DNA of 64,000 nt from JAJDTQ01 sp965204235 (GTDB taxonomy: Bacteria > Desulfobacterota > Binatia > UBA9968 > JAJDTQ01). The notes under the pieces are model-generated. The model was not told the DNA's origin. It did not search any database and saw nothing but the letters and a program-made list of their open reading frames with translations. This document shows, in pieces, positions 34,320 through 43,285 of the stretch (positions within the stretch are counted from its first letter, which is position 1; every line of letters begins with the position of its first letter). A program made the translations under genes and the position numbers. Location: positions 1,054,001 to 1,118,000 of the forward strand of contig OZ241979.1 of the NCBI GenBank assembly GCA_965204235.1, written 5' to 3'.

Positions 34320-35582
34320 ATGAACGCACCTGCGCCCCCGACCGCTCCGCCGCCCGCGGCCTTCGCCGCGCTCCACAACCGGGACTTCCGCTGGTTCTTC
34401 GTCGGCAACATGCTGTCGATGATGGCCGACAACATCGAGCACGTCATCAGCTACTGGGTCATCTACCAGCTCTTCCGGTCCGAGGTCCTCAACGGCTTCG
34501 CGGTCATCAGCCACTGGCTGCCCTTCCTGGCGTTCTCGTGGTGCTTCGGCGCGCTGGCCGACCGCTTCGATTGCCGGCGGGTCATGCAGTGGTCGCAGGC
34601 GCTGTTCATGTCGGTCAGCCTCGCCTGGGCCGTCCTGTTCTACACCGGCCGCCTGGAGATGTGGCACTCGGCCGTCCTGCTCGTGCTGCACGGGCTCGCC
34701 GGAGCCTTGTGGAACCCCGCCCGCCAACTGATGATCTACGAGGTGGTGGGCCCCGAGACGCTCCAGAGCGGCATCCGGCTACTGGCCACGGGACGGCAGT
34801 TGGGGATCCTGTTCGGCCCCGCGGTGGGAGGCGCCGTCATGGTGTGGCTGAAGCCCACCCTCGCCCTGTGCCTCAACACCCTCGCCTACCTGCCGCTGGT
34901 GGCCTGGTGCCAGCGGGTGAGCTACACCGGACACGGCTCGGGACGCGAGACCCGGAAAGGAGGCTGGGCCGACGCCCTCTCCGCGCTCCGGGGCGCGTCT
35001 CACAACCGGGTCCTCCTGTCCATGATCCTGCTTCCGGGTTGCTACGCCTTCTTCGTGGGCAACGCCTTCCAGGCCCAGATGCCCGGGTTCGCCTTGGCCC
35101 TCGGCGCCGACGAGACGGGCTACGGCTACACCGCGCTGTTGACGGCCAACGGCGCCGGCGCGGTGGCCGGAGGCCTGCTGCTGGAGTTCGGCGGCTGGCT
35201 CAGAGCGCGCGCGTCCGCGGCCATCGCCCTCGCCGTGCTGTGGTGCGCCGCCATGGCCGCGTTCGCCGCCGCTTCCTCCTACCCGCTGGCGCTGGCCTCC
35301 CTGTTCGCGGCCGGCGTCCTCAACCTCGCGTTCCTCTCCATGGCGCAAACGCTGGTGCAGCTCGAGGCGCCCGTGAACCTGCGGGGCCGCCTGATAGGAT
35401 TGTACAACATGTCCGCCCAGGGACTGAGGAGCTTCAGCGGGGTCACCGTGGGCGTGTTCGGAGCCTTCATCGGCATCCACTGGTCGCTGGGACTCAGCAC
35501 GCTGGCGGTGCTCCTCATCGCGGTGGTCCTGTTCTTCGCCACGGTCCGGACGGCGAAGCCGCCGGACCCGGACCCCGCCTAG
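34320..35582 (+). CDS. MFS transporter (EntS/MFS_3-like exporter)
   Basis: A 420-residue membrane protein with twelve predicted helices. After a Pro-rich N-terminus it shows Asn-Arg-Asp-Phe-Arg-Trp-Phe-Phe-Val-Gly-Asn, then Gly-Ala-Leu-Ala-Asp-Arg-Phe-Asp-Cys-Arg-Arg, the loop 2-3 motif of the family, and Asn-Leu-Arg-Gly-Arg-Leu-Ile-Gly-Leu-Tyr-Asn in the second half. Relatives export siderophores, drugs or lysophospholipids. The ATG 34320 lies 18 bp after the hairpin. RidA follows 29 bp downstream. Confidence 0.82.
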   Translation: MNAPAPPTAPPPAAFAALHNRDFRWFFVGNMLSMMADNIEHVISYWVIYQLFRSEVLNGFAVISHWLPFLAFSWCFGALADRFDCRRVMQWSQALFMSVSLAWAVLFYTGRLEMWHSAVLLVLHGLAGALWNPARQLMIYEVVGPETLQSGIRLLATGRQLGILFGPAVGGAVMVWLKPTLALCLNTLAYLPLVAWCQRVSYTGHGSGRETRKGGWADALSALRGASHNRVLLSMILLPGCYAFFVGNAFQAQMPGFALALGADETGYGYTALLTANGAGAVAGGLLLEFGGWLRARASAAIALAVLWCAAMAAFAAASSYPLALASLFAAGVLNLAFLSMAQTLVQLEAPVNLRGRLIGLYNMSAQGLRSFSGVTVGVFGAFIGIHWSLGLSTLAVLLIAVVLFFATVRTAKPPDPDPA

Positions 35583-35611
35583 CGGCGAAGAAGGCACGGA
35601 AGGAGGTCCAT

Positions 35612-35992
35612 ATGGCAAAGCGCGAAAGCATCGAGATCCCGGGTCTGGCCCACGGCGCCCCCATCCCCATGGGCTCGAAGATCGGCAACCTGGTCTATTC
35701 CTCCGCCATCTCGGGGCGGGACGCCGCCACCGGCGAGCTGCCCGGCGACCCCGACGCACAGGCCGAGACGCTGTTCGAGAACATCCGCAAGTTCATGGAG
35801 CTCGCGGGCGGCAGCCCGGACGACATCGTGCGGATGACGGTCTATATGAAAGAGGAAGAGTACCGCGGGTCCATCAACAAGGCGTGGCTGAAGATGTTCC
35901 CCCACGAGCACGACCGACCGGCCCGCCACGCCGTCAAGTCGCCCGTCCGGGGCGAGGTCCTGTTCCAGATCGAGGTGGTGGCGGTGTTGTGA
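35612..35992 (+). CDS. RidA/YjgF-family protein
   Basis: A 126-residue trimeric-type small enzyme; classical RidA hydrolyses reactive enamine/imine intermediates from ThDP or PLP chemistry. The family's Asn-Leu-Val-Tyr-Ser-Ser-Ala-Ile-Ser-Gly strand, Gln-Ala-Glu-Thr-Leu-Phe-Glu-Asn-Ile and a C-terminal Glu-Val-Val-Ala are seen; the catalytic Arg region reads His-Asp-Arg-Pro-Ala-Arg-His instead of the usual Arg-Pro-Ala-Arg-Thr/Ser, so it may belong to an Rid subgroup without imine deaminase activity. A strong AAGGAGG precedes ATG 35612. Confidence 0.85.
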   Translation: MAKRESIEIPGLAHGAPIPMGSKIGNLVYSSAISGRDAATGELPGDPDAQAETLFENIRKFMELAGGSPDDIVRMTVYMKEEEYRGSINKAWLKMFPHEHDRPARHAVKSPVRGEVLFQIEVVAVL

Positions 35993-36007
35993 CGCCCGCA
36001 ACCTTCC

Positions 36008-36033
36008 GGCGCCGGGCCGGTCAGGCCGGCGCC
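36008..36033. terminator. Convergent-gap hairpin
   Basis: GGCGCCGGGCC (36008-36018) pairs with GGCCGGCGCC (36024-36033) with one bulged G around GGTCA. It covers the stop codon of the reverse-strand MFS gene in the 28-bp gap after RidA, so it could end both transcripts. Confidence 0.5.
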
Positions 36034-37208
36034 CCCGCGGCCTTGCGCCGGGCGGCCGCGAACCAGAGGGCGGCGCCGCCGGCCACCGCGAGCAACGGGA
36101 TGCTGCCGAGGTTCACCCCGCTCCACCCCACGTAGTGCAGGAGCACGCCCGACGACAGCGACACCACGGCGACGAAGCCGTAGTTGACGAAACTCATGGC
36201 TCCCTGGGTCTTGGCGCGCTCGGCCGGACTGTAGGCCAACGTCAGGAGCGATGTGCCTCCGGTGAAAGCGAAGTTCCAGCCAACCCCCAGGAACAGCATG
36301 GCGATCCAGAATTCGAGCACGCCGGCGCCCATGAGCGCGGTCACCACACAGGCGAGCTGGAGCGCGACCCCCGTAAGGATGATGCGCACCTCCCCGAAGC
36401 GCTTGATGAGGGAGCCGGTGAAGAAACCCGGCGCGAACATGCCCACGCTGTGCCACTGGATCACCGACGCGGTGGCGACGAACGGGTGACCCGCCTGGGT
36501 CATGGCGATGGGGGTCGCGGTCATCAACAGGTTCATGGCTCCCTGCCCCATGGTGGCCGCCAGCGTCGCCGCAACGAACACCGGCTGGGCCATGATCTTC
36601 ACCAGGGAACGCTGCTCTGCGGAACGCTCGCTCGGGGTCAGGTTGGGGATGTCGAGGAAGACCAGGACCCCGACCGTCAACCCGGTGAGGGCGATCAGGA
36701 ACAGGTAGGAGCCGAAGAACTCGTCCGAGGGAACCAGGTTCTGACCGGCGATGGCCAGGTTCTTCCCGACGAAGGCCGCCAGCACGCCCCCGGTCAGGAC
36801 CAGCGAGATGGCCTTGCTCTTGAACTCCTGCGGGGCGGTGTCGGCCGCGGCGAACCGGTAGTACTGCCCGAAGGCGGCGAAGAAGCCGTACACCAGCGTG
36901 CCGAGACACAGGAGCGCGAAGTCCGCCCGGAGGATGGCGGCGGCGGCGAGGGCGCCGGAGCCGGCGCCGATGCACGCCCCGATGATGAACCCCAGGCGGC
37001 GGCCGGTGGCGCGCATGAGCATGGAAGCCGGCATGGTGGCGAGGGCCGTACCGACGATCACCAGCGCCGCCGGCAGCGTGGCCAGCGCCTTGTTCTCGGC
37101 CATGCCGTAGGCGAGGACCGGCGCGGTCATGATGACCAGGGTCCGCGTGGAGCCGAACAGCATCTGGCAGGTGGCGAGGATCAGGACGTTCCTGATGCGG
37201 CTCAGCAT
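36021..37208 (-). CDS. MFS transporter
   Basis: A 395-residue carrier with about twelve helices. Family elements include the first-helix Ala-Pro-Val-Leu-Ala-Tyr-Gly, Arg-Ala-Thr-Gly-Arg-Arg-Leu-Gly in loop 2-3, and Gly-Val-Gly-Trp-Asn-Phe-Ala-Phe in the second half. ATG 37208 overlaps the stop of the ThDP enzyme gene by 7 bp, so the two are translationally coupled and the carrier probably moves that enzyme's substrate or product. The specific solute cannot be inferred. Confidence 0.82.
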   Translation of the reverse strand: MLSRIRNVLILATCQMLFGSTRTLVIMTAPVLAYGMAENKALATLPAALVIVGTALATMPASMLMRATGRRLGFIIGACIGAGSGALAAAAILRADFALLCLGTLVYGFFAAFGQYYRFAAADTAPQEFKSKAISLVLTGGVLAAFVGKNLAIAGQNLVPSDEFFGSYLFLIALTGLTVGVLVFLDIPNLTPSERSAEQRSLVKIMAQPVFVAATLAATMGQGAMNLLMTATPIAMTQAGHPFVATASVIQWHSVGMFAPGFFTGSLIKRFGEVRIILTGVALQLACVVTALMGAGVLEFWIAMLFLGVGWNFAFTGGTSLLTLAYSPAERAKTQGAMSFVNYGFVAVVSLSSGVLLHYVGWSGVNLGSIPLLAVAGGAALWFAAARRKAAGAPA

Positions 37209-38818
37209 GCGTCCTCCGGATCCCGGTCGAACACCGTCAGGGAGTAGGGGGCCACGTCGATGAAGGCTTCGATGACGCTGGGACCCCCCAGGTCCAGGCC
37301 CCATCCAATGGCCTCCCGGAACTCTTGCGGGTCCCTGGCGCTCCGACAGGGAACGCCGAAGTAGTGCGCGGGGGAATCCACCCGGGGGCCGAGATCGACT
37401 CCCGAAAGCGGCAGGCCCTTGCGCTCCTGCTTCACCTTCATCAACCCCAGCCAACCGTCGTTGAGGACGACGACGGGAACCGGAAGACCGCGCCGCCGGG
37501 CCACGGCCAGCTCGCCCGCGGTCATCTGGAACCCGCCGTCGCCCACGACCACCGCCACCGCCCGGTCCGGGTGGACCATCTTGGCGGCGTAGGCCGCGGG
37601 CATGCCGAACCCCATGGATGACCACCCGTTGGTGGCGAGCAGCGTCCGCGGCTCGTCCGTGCGCCACTGCGTGGCGATCTGGTGGGTATGCGCACCCACG
37701 TCATAGGCCAGGATGCCGTCCGGGGGCAGGGCCTCGCGCAGGGCGTCGAGCACGTGGTGCGCCGCGAACCCGCTTCCTTCCGGACGGAGCTCCCGCTCCA
37801 GCCGGCTTCGATGGGCGTCCCATTCGTCCATGCTCCAGTCGTTCGCCGCCGGGGGCACGCAGCGCCACTGCCGCAGCGCCCGACCCATGTGGCCGGCCCG
37901 GTTGAAGACGAACCGGACCCGCGGGTCCGGCTCGGCCGCGGCGGTGCTCAGATGGAACACCGGGGTCTCCCCCACCCATTCCTCGTAGTTGATCTCAATG
38001 GGGTCGTAACCCACCGCGAGGATCAGGTCGGCCCGGTCCACCATGCGCTGCACGTCGGTCCGCCGGGCCCGCCCGATGACTCCGAGCCAGTGGGGATGGC
38101 TCTCCGGCAGGCAGCCCTTGGCGTGCAGGGTCGAGACGAACGGGATCCGGTGGTCCTCGATGAAGCGCAGCAACGGCGCCGCCAGGCCCTGCCTCGAGAA
38201 GGTCATGCCGGTGACCACCAGCGGCCGGCGGCTCCGGGACAGCGCGGCCGCCAGGGCGGCCCGGGCGTCGTCCGCCACGTCCGGCAACGCCGTCCCGGAG
38301 GCGGGCAGCGGCGCGTCCCCGTCGGACGGCGCGCCGCCCACGTCCTCGGGCAGGTCCAGGTGCACCGGGCCGGGGGGTTCGGCCGCGGCAAGGGCCAAGG
38401 CCGCGGCCGCGGTCCTCGGCGCGTCGCCGAAGCCCAGGGCGAACGTGGCCTTGGTCAGCGGCCGGAAGAACGCGCAGTGGTCGATGCGCATCTGGACCCG
38501 GCGCCGGAGCCAGGGAGTCGGCACGTTGCAGGTGATGGCCAACACCGGCGCGCAGTCCAGCCAAGCGCAGCCCACGCCGGTGGAGAGGTTGGTCGCTCCG
38601 GGGCCCAGAGTGGCGGCGCACGCGCCCGGAACCCCGGTGAGCTGACCCACCGCGGCCGCCATGAACCCCGCGGACGTCTCGCTCGCCGTCAGCACGAACT
38701 CGACGGGGCTGCGGCGCAACGCGTCGATCAACGGCAGCACCGGACCGCTGGGAATGCCGAAGACCCAGCGCACCCCGGCCTGCTGCAGCACCCGGACCAT
38801 GGCCTCGACGTTCGTCAT
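37202..38818 (-). CDS. Thiamine-diphosphate enzyme, acetolactate-synthase-like
   Basis: A 538-residue ThDP enzyme of the acetolactate synthase/benzoylformate decarboxylase fold. The catalytic Glu47 is in Thr-Ala-Ser-Glu-Thr-Ser-Ala-Gly; Gly-Pro-Gly-Ala-Thr-Asn follows; the ThDP/Mg motif Gly-Asp-Gly-Gly-Phe...Asn-Asp-Gly lies near residues 430-457. It lacks the regulatory partner of biosynthetic AHAS and sits in a catabolic-looking operon: aspartate-dehydrogenase-like gene, this gene, MFS carrier. It may decarboxylate or carboligate a 2-oxo acid. ATG 38818 is 43 bp after the upstream gene's stop. Confidence 0.8.
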   Translation of the reverse strand: MTNVEAMVRVLQQAGVRWVFGIPSGPVLPLIDALRRSPVEFVLTASETSAGFMAAAVGQLTGVPGACAATLGPGATNLSTGVGCAWLDCAPVLAITCNVPTPWLRRRVQMRIDHCAFFRPLTKATFALGFGDAPRTAAAALALAAAEPPGPVHLDLPEDVGGAPSDGDAPLPASGTALPDVADDARAALAAALSRSRRPLVVTGMTFSRQGLAAPLLRFIEDHRIPFVSTLHAKGCLPESHPHWLGVIGRARRTDVQRMVDRADLILAVGYDPIEINYEEWVGETPVFHLSTAAAEPDPRVRFVFNRAGHMGRALRQWRCVPPAANDWSMDEWDAHRSRLERELRPEGSGFAAHHVLDALREALPPDGILAYDVGAHTHQIATQWRTDEPRTLLATNGWSSMGFGMPAAYAAKMVHPDRAVAVVVGDGGFQMTAGELAVARRRGLPVPVVVLNDGWLGLMKVKQERKGLPLSGVDLGPRVDSPAHYFGVPCRSARDPQEFREAIGWGLDLGGPSVIEAFIDVAPYSLTVFDRDPEDAC

Positions 38819-38861
38819 GGAGAAACCCGCGAGGCTCCCGCAGCCCCCTCCCCCCGGCGCG

Positions 38862-39659
38862 TCAGGTCCCCACCCGCACGGGGTCCAGCGCATCCTGGAG
38901 GGAACGCACCATGGACAGGACGGTCAGGCGGCCCGTGCGCGGGTTCTCGGTGGGGACGTTCTCGATACTCATGGCGAGGCGCCCGAACTCCCCCTCGACC
39001 TCCACGTCGTGGCAGTTCCGTTCGAGCCCGGGCACCGCCACGATCCGGATCCTCGTGGCGTCCGGCCCCAGGCCGGCCAGGCTCACCGCCGCAGAGACGT
39101 TGACGTTGGCCGGAAAGGCCCGGCACGCCTCCCGGGCGGTCCCCGCGAAGACCTCGCGGGGCTCCGTCAGTCCGGCCAGGGAGACGCCGCGCCGCACCAG
39201 GTACGGCGCGCCGTCGAGACCGTGCGGCGGCTTTCGGGTGGTGATGGTCACGTGGTCCACGCGCCCGGCGCAGGCCGACTTGATGCCGTCGAGTCCCGCG
39301 ATGGCGCCGGAAGGGAGAAGCAGCCGGCGCCCGGTCTTCCGCGCCCTGTCCATGATTTCCGGGTGGTCCAGCAGCGCGCCGACGCTGATGACCATGAGGT
39401 CCTTGCCGGCGTCGAAGGCCTCCCGGGCAAGCTCCGGGACCACCGAGCCCCCCGCGGCCTCCACCACCAGGTCGGACCGGGCGACCAACTCTTCCCGGGC
39501 CAGGAACGGCGCCGGAGTGCCCAGGGTCTCCAGGAATGCCCGGCACGGGCCTTCCTTACGACTGGTGACGCATGCCCTGGCCGCCACCGCCCCCGCATCC
39601 ATGGCTTGCAACAAGCCTCTCCCGATGGCGCCGCAGCCGACGATGCCGATGGTCTTCAC
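38862..39659 (-). CDS. L-aspartate dehydrogenase-like oxidoreductase (NadX type)
   Basis: A 265-residue NAD(P)-dependent enzyme. The Rossmann start is Ile-Gly-Ile-Val-Gly-Cys-Gly-Ala-Ile-Gly-Arg-Gly; Glu-Ala-Ala-Gly-Gly and Ser-Val-Gly-Ala-Leu follow; the C-terminal half has Phe-Pro-Ala-Asn-Val-Asn-Val-Ser-Ala-Ala-Val-Ser-Leu-Ala-Gly-Leu-Gly and a His in Asn-Cys-His-Asp-Val, fitting aspartate dehydrogenase (aspartate to iminoaspartate/oxaloacetate). In the operon with a ThDP enzyme it may instead act on a related amino acid or imine. It is the first gene of the operon. Confidence 0.82.
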   Translation of the reverse strand: MKTIGIVGCGAIGRGLLQAMDAGAVAARACVTSRKEGPCRAFLETLGTPAPFLAREELVARSDLVVEAAGGSVVPELAREAFDAGKDLMVISVGALLDHPEIMDRARKTGRRLLLPSGAIAGLDGIKSACAGRVDHVTITTRKPPHGLDGAPYLVRRGVSLAGLTEPREVFAGTAREACRAFPANVNVSAAVSLAGLGPDATRIRIVAVPGLERNCHDVEVEGEFGRLAMSIENVPTENPRTGRLTVLSMVRSLQDALDPVRVGT

Positions 39660-39671
39660 AAGGCGACTCCC

Positions 39672-39785
39672 CGAGGAACCTCTGATCCATTCTCGCTTGA
39701 GGCGCCTCTCTCCATGGGAAAGCGCGTCCTTCGACTCCGCTTCGCTACGCTCAGGACGAACGGGGGCAATCGTTCAGCGTTTCCC
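39672..39785 (+). repeat. Dispersed intergenic repeat, copy A5
   Basis: 5' arm GAGGAACCTCTGATCCATTC with CTTGAGGCGCCTCTC, CCATGGGAAAGCGCGTCC, core TTCGACTCCGCTTCGCTACG, CTCAGGACGAACGGGGG and CAATCGTTCAGCGTTTCC. It covers the first third of the 354-bp gap between divergent operons; no other feature is clear up to 40013 except an SD-like GGGAGGAT before the next gene. Confidence 0.85.
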
Positions 39786-40013
39786 CAAGACGGTTTTCGG
39801 ACGGCGAGGCAAGGCTCATGGTAACGGATGCCCCGCACGTTGTCCATCCGCGGTCCGGAGGCCGTGGTCCCCCCGGAGACCGTTCCACGGAAAACGTGAC
39901 GAAGTGTGACAAAGGCCGTCCGATTGTGGTAACGTGCCCCGCGGATTCGCGGCTCGGACCCGGTGCGAAGGAAACGCGCGCCAACGCGCGAGCAGGAAAG
40001 CAGGGAGGATCCC

Positions 40014-41051
40014 ATGATGAAGCGTTTCGGCCTGTCGTTCGTTGTTCTCGCCGTATCCGGCCTCGTTGGGGCTACGGCCAACACGGCGTTCGCCGCGGGC
40101 AAGTTGACCCTGTATTGCAGCCCGCAGATCGAGTGGTGCCAGCTCATGGTCAGGGAGTTCGAGAAGGCCACCGGCGTCAAGGTCGCCATGACCCGGAAGA
40201 GCTCCGGCGAAACCTTCGCCCAAATCAAGGCGGAACGCCGAAACCCGAAGGGCGACGTCTGGTGGGGCGGTACGGGCGACCCGCACTTGCAGGCGGCCGA
40301 AGAAGGCCTGACGCAAGAGTACCGATCGACGCGGCTGCCCGAACTGCAGGACTGGGCGCGCCGCCAGGCCGAGCAGTCCGGCTATCGCACGGTCGGCATC
40401 TATGCCGGCGCTCTCGGCGTCGGTTACAACAGCGAGCTGTTGCAGAAGCACGAGCTGCCGGCGCCGAAATGCTGGAAGGACCTGACCCAGCCCGCTTACA
40501 GGGGCCACATCCAGATGGCGAACCCCAACTCCTCCGGCACCGCCTACACGACCCTCGCCACCATCGTCCAGGTCTTCGGCGAGGACGGAGGGTTCGAGTT
40601 CATGAAGGGGCTGCACCGGAACATCAACCAGTACACCAAGTCGGGATCGGCCCCGATCAAGGCGTCGGCCCGGGGCGAGACCACGCTGGCCATCGTCTTC
40701 CAGCACGACATGGTGACCCAGGCGGTCAAGGGCTTCCCCATCAAGATCGTCTCGCCCTGCGAGGGCACCGGGTACGAGATCGGTTCGGTGAGCATCATCG
40801 AGGGCGCGCGCAACCCGGAGAACGCCAGGAAGTGGGTGGACTTCGCGCTCGATCCGAAAATCCAGACCATGGCGGCCCAGGCCAGGGCCTACCAGGTGCC
40901 GTCGAACTCCGGCGCTTCGCCGCCGCCGCAGGCGCCGGACCTGAGCCAGATCAAGCTGATCGACTACGACTTCAAGAAATACGGATCGTCGGCCGAACGC
41001 CGGCGGCTGTTGAAGAAATGGGACGACGAGGTTTACGCCCTGCCGCGTTGA
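40014..41051 (+). CDS. ABC importer periplasmic binding protein (Fe3+/phosphonate class)
   Basis: A 345-residue exported protein with a signal peptide ending near Ala-Phe-Ala-Ala (residue 27), then Leu-Thr-Leu-Tyr-Cys-Ser, Phe-Ala-Gln-Ile-Lys-Ala-Glu, and Gly-Asp-Val-Trp-Trp-Gly-Gly-Thr-Gly-Asp, as in AfuA/FbpA-like and 2-aminoethylphosphonate binders. Two cysteines (in Tyr-Cys-Ser and Glu-Trp-Cys) are unusual for the family and may form a disulfide. GGGAGGAT precedes ATG 40014 (MM doublet). It starts a complete importer operon. Confidence 0.87.
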   Translation: MMKRFGLSFVVLAVSGLVGATANTAFAAGKLTLYCSPQIEWCQLMVREFEKATGVKVAMTRKSSGETFAQIKAERRNPKGDVWWGGTGDPHLQAAEEGLTQEYRSTRLPELQDWARRQAEQSGYRTVGIYAGALGVGYNSELLQKHELPAPKCWKDLTQPAYRGHIQMANPNSSGTAYTTLATIVQVFGEDGGFEFMKGLHRNINQYTKSGSAPIKASARGETTLAIVFQHDMVTQAVKGFPIKIVSPCEGTGYEIGSVSIIEGARNPENARKWVDFALDPKIQTMAAQARAYQVPSNSGASPPPQAPDLSQIKLIDYDFKKYGSSAERRRLLKKWDDEVYALPR

Positions 41052-41062
41052 TCGTCTGACCC

Positions 41063-43285
41063 ATGGGCCTGATGAATCGGCCCGCGGCGTTCTGGCTTGC
41101 CGTGGGATGGGGCGGCTTTGCGCTCCTCCCCTGGTACGGCGTGGAGGACGGGTTCTGGTCCTTCACCTGGCTGTCCGAGTACCCCACCGGGGCCGACGCC
41201 GCCCCGGGCCTGCTGCAGGTCCTCCTGATCGACCGCTGGTGGCTGGCGCCGCTGGCGGCGCCCTTGGCCGCGCCGCTGGCGGTGCTTTGGCGCCGGCGCG
41301 CCGACCCGCTCTCTGCCGCGGTCCTGCTGGCCGCGGGCAGTCTCGGTACGTTCTACCTGCTGGCCCAGGGCTTCTCCATCGGCATCGGCGGCTGGGAATA
41401 CCCTTTCCTGGAAGGGATCTTCGGCCCCCTGGGCGACCGCCAGTTCGGCATGGGCTATGGCGCCCTGCTGGTATCGGCCTCTCTCCTCTTCCTGTTCGCA
41501 CAGGGGATCGCCGCGCGCGGGGCCATCAACGGCGACGGTTTCGTGGTCGGCTCCATCGCCCTGGTGGTCGCGCTGGTCGCCGCCTTCATCTTCTTCCCCG
41601 TGGTCCGCATCCTGGCCAGCGCCTTCCAGGACAACGACTACCACTTCGTACCCTGGCTCTTCGTCGAGAAACTGTTCAGCCGCGACATCTGGGGCCTGGG
41701 CTGCCTCACCGCCAACGTCAACTGCGGCGTCGCGTGGAACTCCCTGTGGATGGCCATCGTGGTCGGCGCCAGTACGACGGTCCTGGGCCTGGCTTTCGCC
41801 CTGCTGGCGACCCGGACCGGCTTCCGGGCCAAGAGACTGCTGCGCACCCTCACCGTCTTGCCGATCATCACCCCGCCCTTCGTCATCGGCCTCGCCATCA
41901 TCCTGCTGTTCGGCGCGTCCGGCACGGTGACCCTGGCCATCGAAGCGGTCACCGGGGTGACGCCGGGGCGCTACATCTACGGCCTGCCGGGTATCTGGCT
42001 GGCGCAGACCCTGGCCTTCACGCCCATCGCGTTCCTGGTCCTGATCGGCGTGGTCGAGGGCGTCAGCCCGTCGATGGAAGAGGCCGCGCAGACCCTGCGC
42101 GCCGACAACTGGCGCACCTTCACCACCGTCTCGCTTCCCCTGATGCGCCCGGGCCTGGCCAATGCCTTCCTCGTGGGTTTCATCGAAAGCCTGGCCGATT
42201 TCGGCAATCCCCTGGTCCTGGGCGGCAACTTCGACGTCCTGTCCACGGCCATCTTCTTTGCCATCGTCGGGGCCCAGAACGACCAGGGCCGGGCCGCGGT
42301 CCTGGCCATCGTCCTGCTGGCCTTCACCTTGTCCGCGTTCTGGGCCCAGCGCCGCTGGCTGGGGCGCAAGTCCTACGCCACCCTCACCGGCAAGGGCGAC
42401 GCCGGCCTGCACGTCCCCCTGCCCAGGCGCGTGGCCTGGCTCGTTTACGGCTCGGCCCTCCCCTGGGCCGGTCTGACCGCGGTCATCTATTGCATGATCC
42501 TGTTCGGCGGTTTCGTCGAGCTCTGGGGCCGGGACCACAGCCTCACCCTGCGCCACTACACCGACGCCTTTTCCGTCACCACCGGGGCCGGCGGACTGAT
42601 CTGGTCGGGCGCTGCCTGGAACTCCTTCTGGACGACCCTCTCCATCTCCGCCGTTTCCGCCCCGCTGACCGCGGCGGTGGGGCTGCTGACCGCCTACCTG
42701 CTGATCCGGCAGAAGTTCGCCGGCCAGCGCGCGTTCGAGTTCGGCACCCTGTTGAGTTTCGCGATACCCGGCACCGTCATCGGGGTCGGCTACATCCTCG
42801 CTTTCAACGTGCCGCCCATCGAGATCACCGGCACCGGCGTCATACTGGTCATCTGCTTCATCTTCCGGAACATGCCGGTGGGCGTCCGCGCCGGCGTCGC
42901 CGCCATGACCCAGATCGACAAGAGCCTGGACGAGGCGTCCTTGACCCTGGGCGCCAGTTCCTTCGCCACCGTGCGCAAGGTCGTCCTGCCGCTCCTGCGT
43001 CCGGCCGTGGTCGCCGCCCTGGTCTTCAGCTTCGTCCGAGCGATGACGGCCATCAGCGCGGTGATCTTCCTGGTCAGCGCCAACTACGACATGGCCACGT
43101 CCTATATCATCGGACGGGCGGAGAACGGCGATTACGGACTTGCCATCGCCTACAGTTCCGTGCTGATCGTCGTCATGGTGGCGGTAATCCTGCTGGTTCA
43201 GCTGGTCGTCGGCGAACGGCGCATGGGCCGTCGGGCGGGTTCCATCGACGTCGCGGTCCACGGCGCAGGGGGAGGGGCGGCATGA
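41063..43285 (+). CDS. ABC importer permease, fused two-domain, with extra N-terminal membrane region
   Basis: A 740-residue inner-membrane permease. Residues about 1-160 form four extra helices not found in standard fused FbpB-type permeases (500-560 residues); the two permease halves follow, with EAA loops Met-Glu-Glu-Ala-Ala-Gln-Thr-Leu-Arg-Ala and Leu-Asp-Glu-Ala-Ser-Leu-Thr-Leu-Gly-Ala. It starts 11 bp after the binding protein and its stop overlaps the ATPase start. The N-terminal module may couple to another protein or simply anchor the complex. Confidence 0.87.
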   Translation: MGLMNRPAAFWLAVGWGGFALLPWYGVEDGFWSFTWLSEYPTGADAAPGLLQVLLIDRWWLAPLAAPLAAPLAVLWRRRADPLSAAVLLAAGSLGTFYLLAQGFSIGIGGWEYPFLEGIFGPLGDRQFGMGYGALLVSASLLFLFAQGIAARGAINGDGFVVGSIALVVALVAAFIFFPVVRILASAFQDNDYHFVPWLFVEKLFSRDIWGLGCLTANVNCGVAWNSLWMAIVVGASTTVLGLAFALLATRTGFRAKRLLRTLTVLPIITPPFVIGLAIILLFGASGTVTLAIEAVTGVTPGRYIYGLPGIWLAQTLAFTPIAFLVLIGVVEGVSPSMEEAAQTLRADNWRTFTTVSLPLMRPGLANAFLVGFIESLADFGNPLVLGGNFDVLSTAIFFAIVGAQNDQGRAAVLAIVLLAFTLSAFWAQRRWLGRKSYATLTGKGDAGLHVPLPRRVAWLVYGSALPWAGLTAVIYCMILFGGFVELWGRDHSLTLRHYTDAFSVTTGAGGLIWSGAAWNSFWTTLSISAVSAPLTAAVGLLTAYLLIRQKFAGQRAFEFGTLLSFAIPGTVIGVGYILAFNVPPIEITGTGVILVICFIFRNMPVGVRAGVAAMTQIDKSLDEASLTLGASSFATVRKVVLPLLRPAVVAALVFSFVRAMTAISAVIFLVSANYDMATSYIIGRAENGDYGLAIAYSSVLIVVMVAVILLVQLVVGERRMGRRAGSIDVAVHGAGGGAA

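Noticed and set aside
41107..43281. Long + frame joined to the front of the importer ATPase
   Set aside because: It is the +1/+2 shadow of the permease gene; the real ATPase starts at ATG 43282, where Walker-type sequence begins and ATGA overlap is found.
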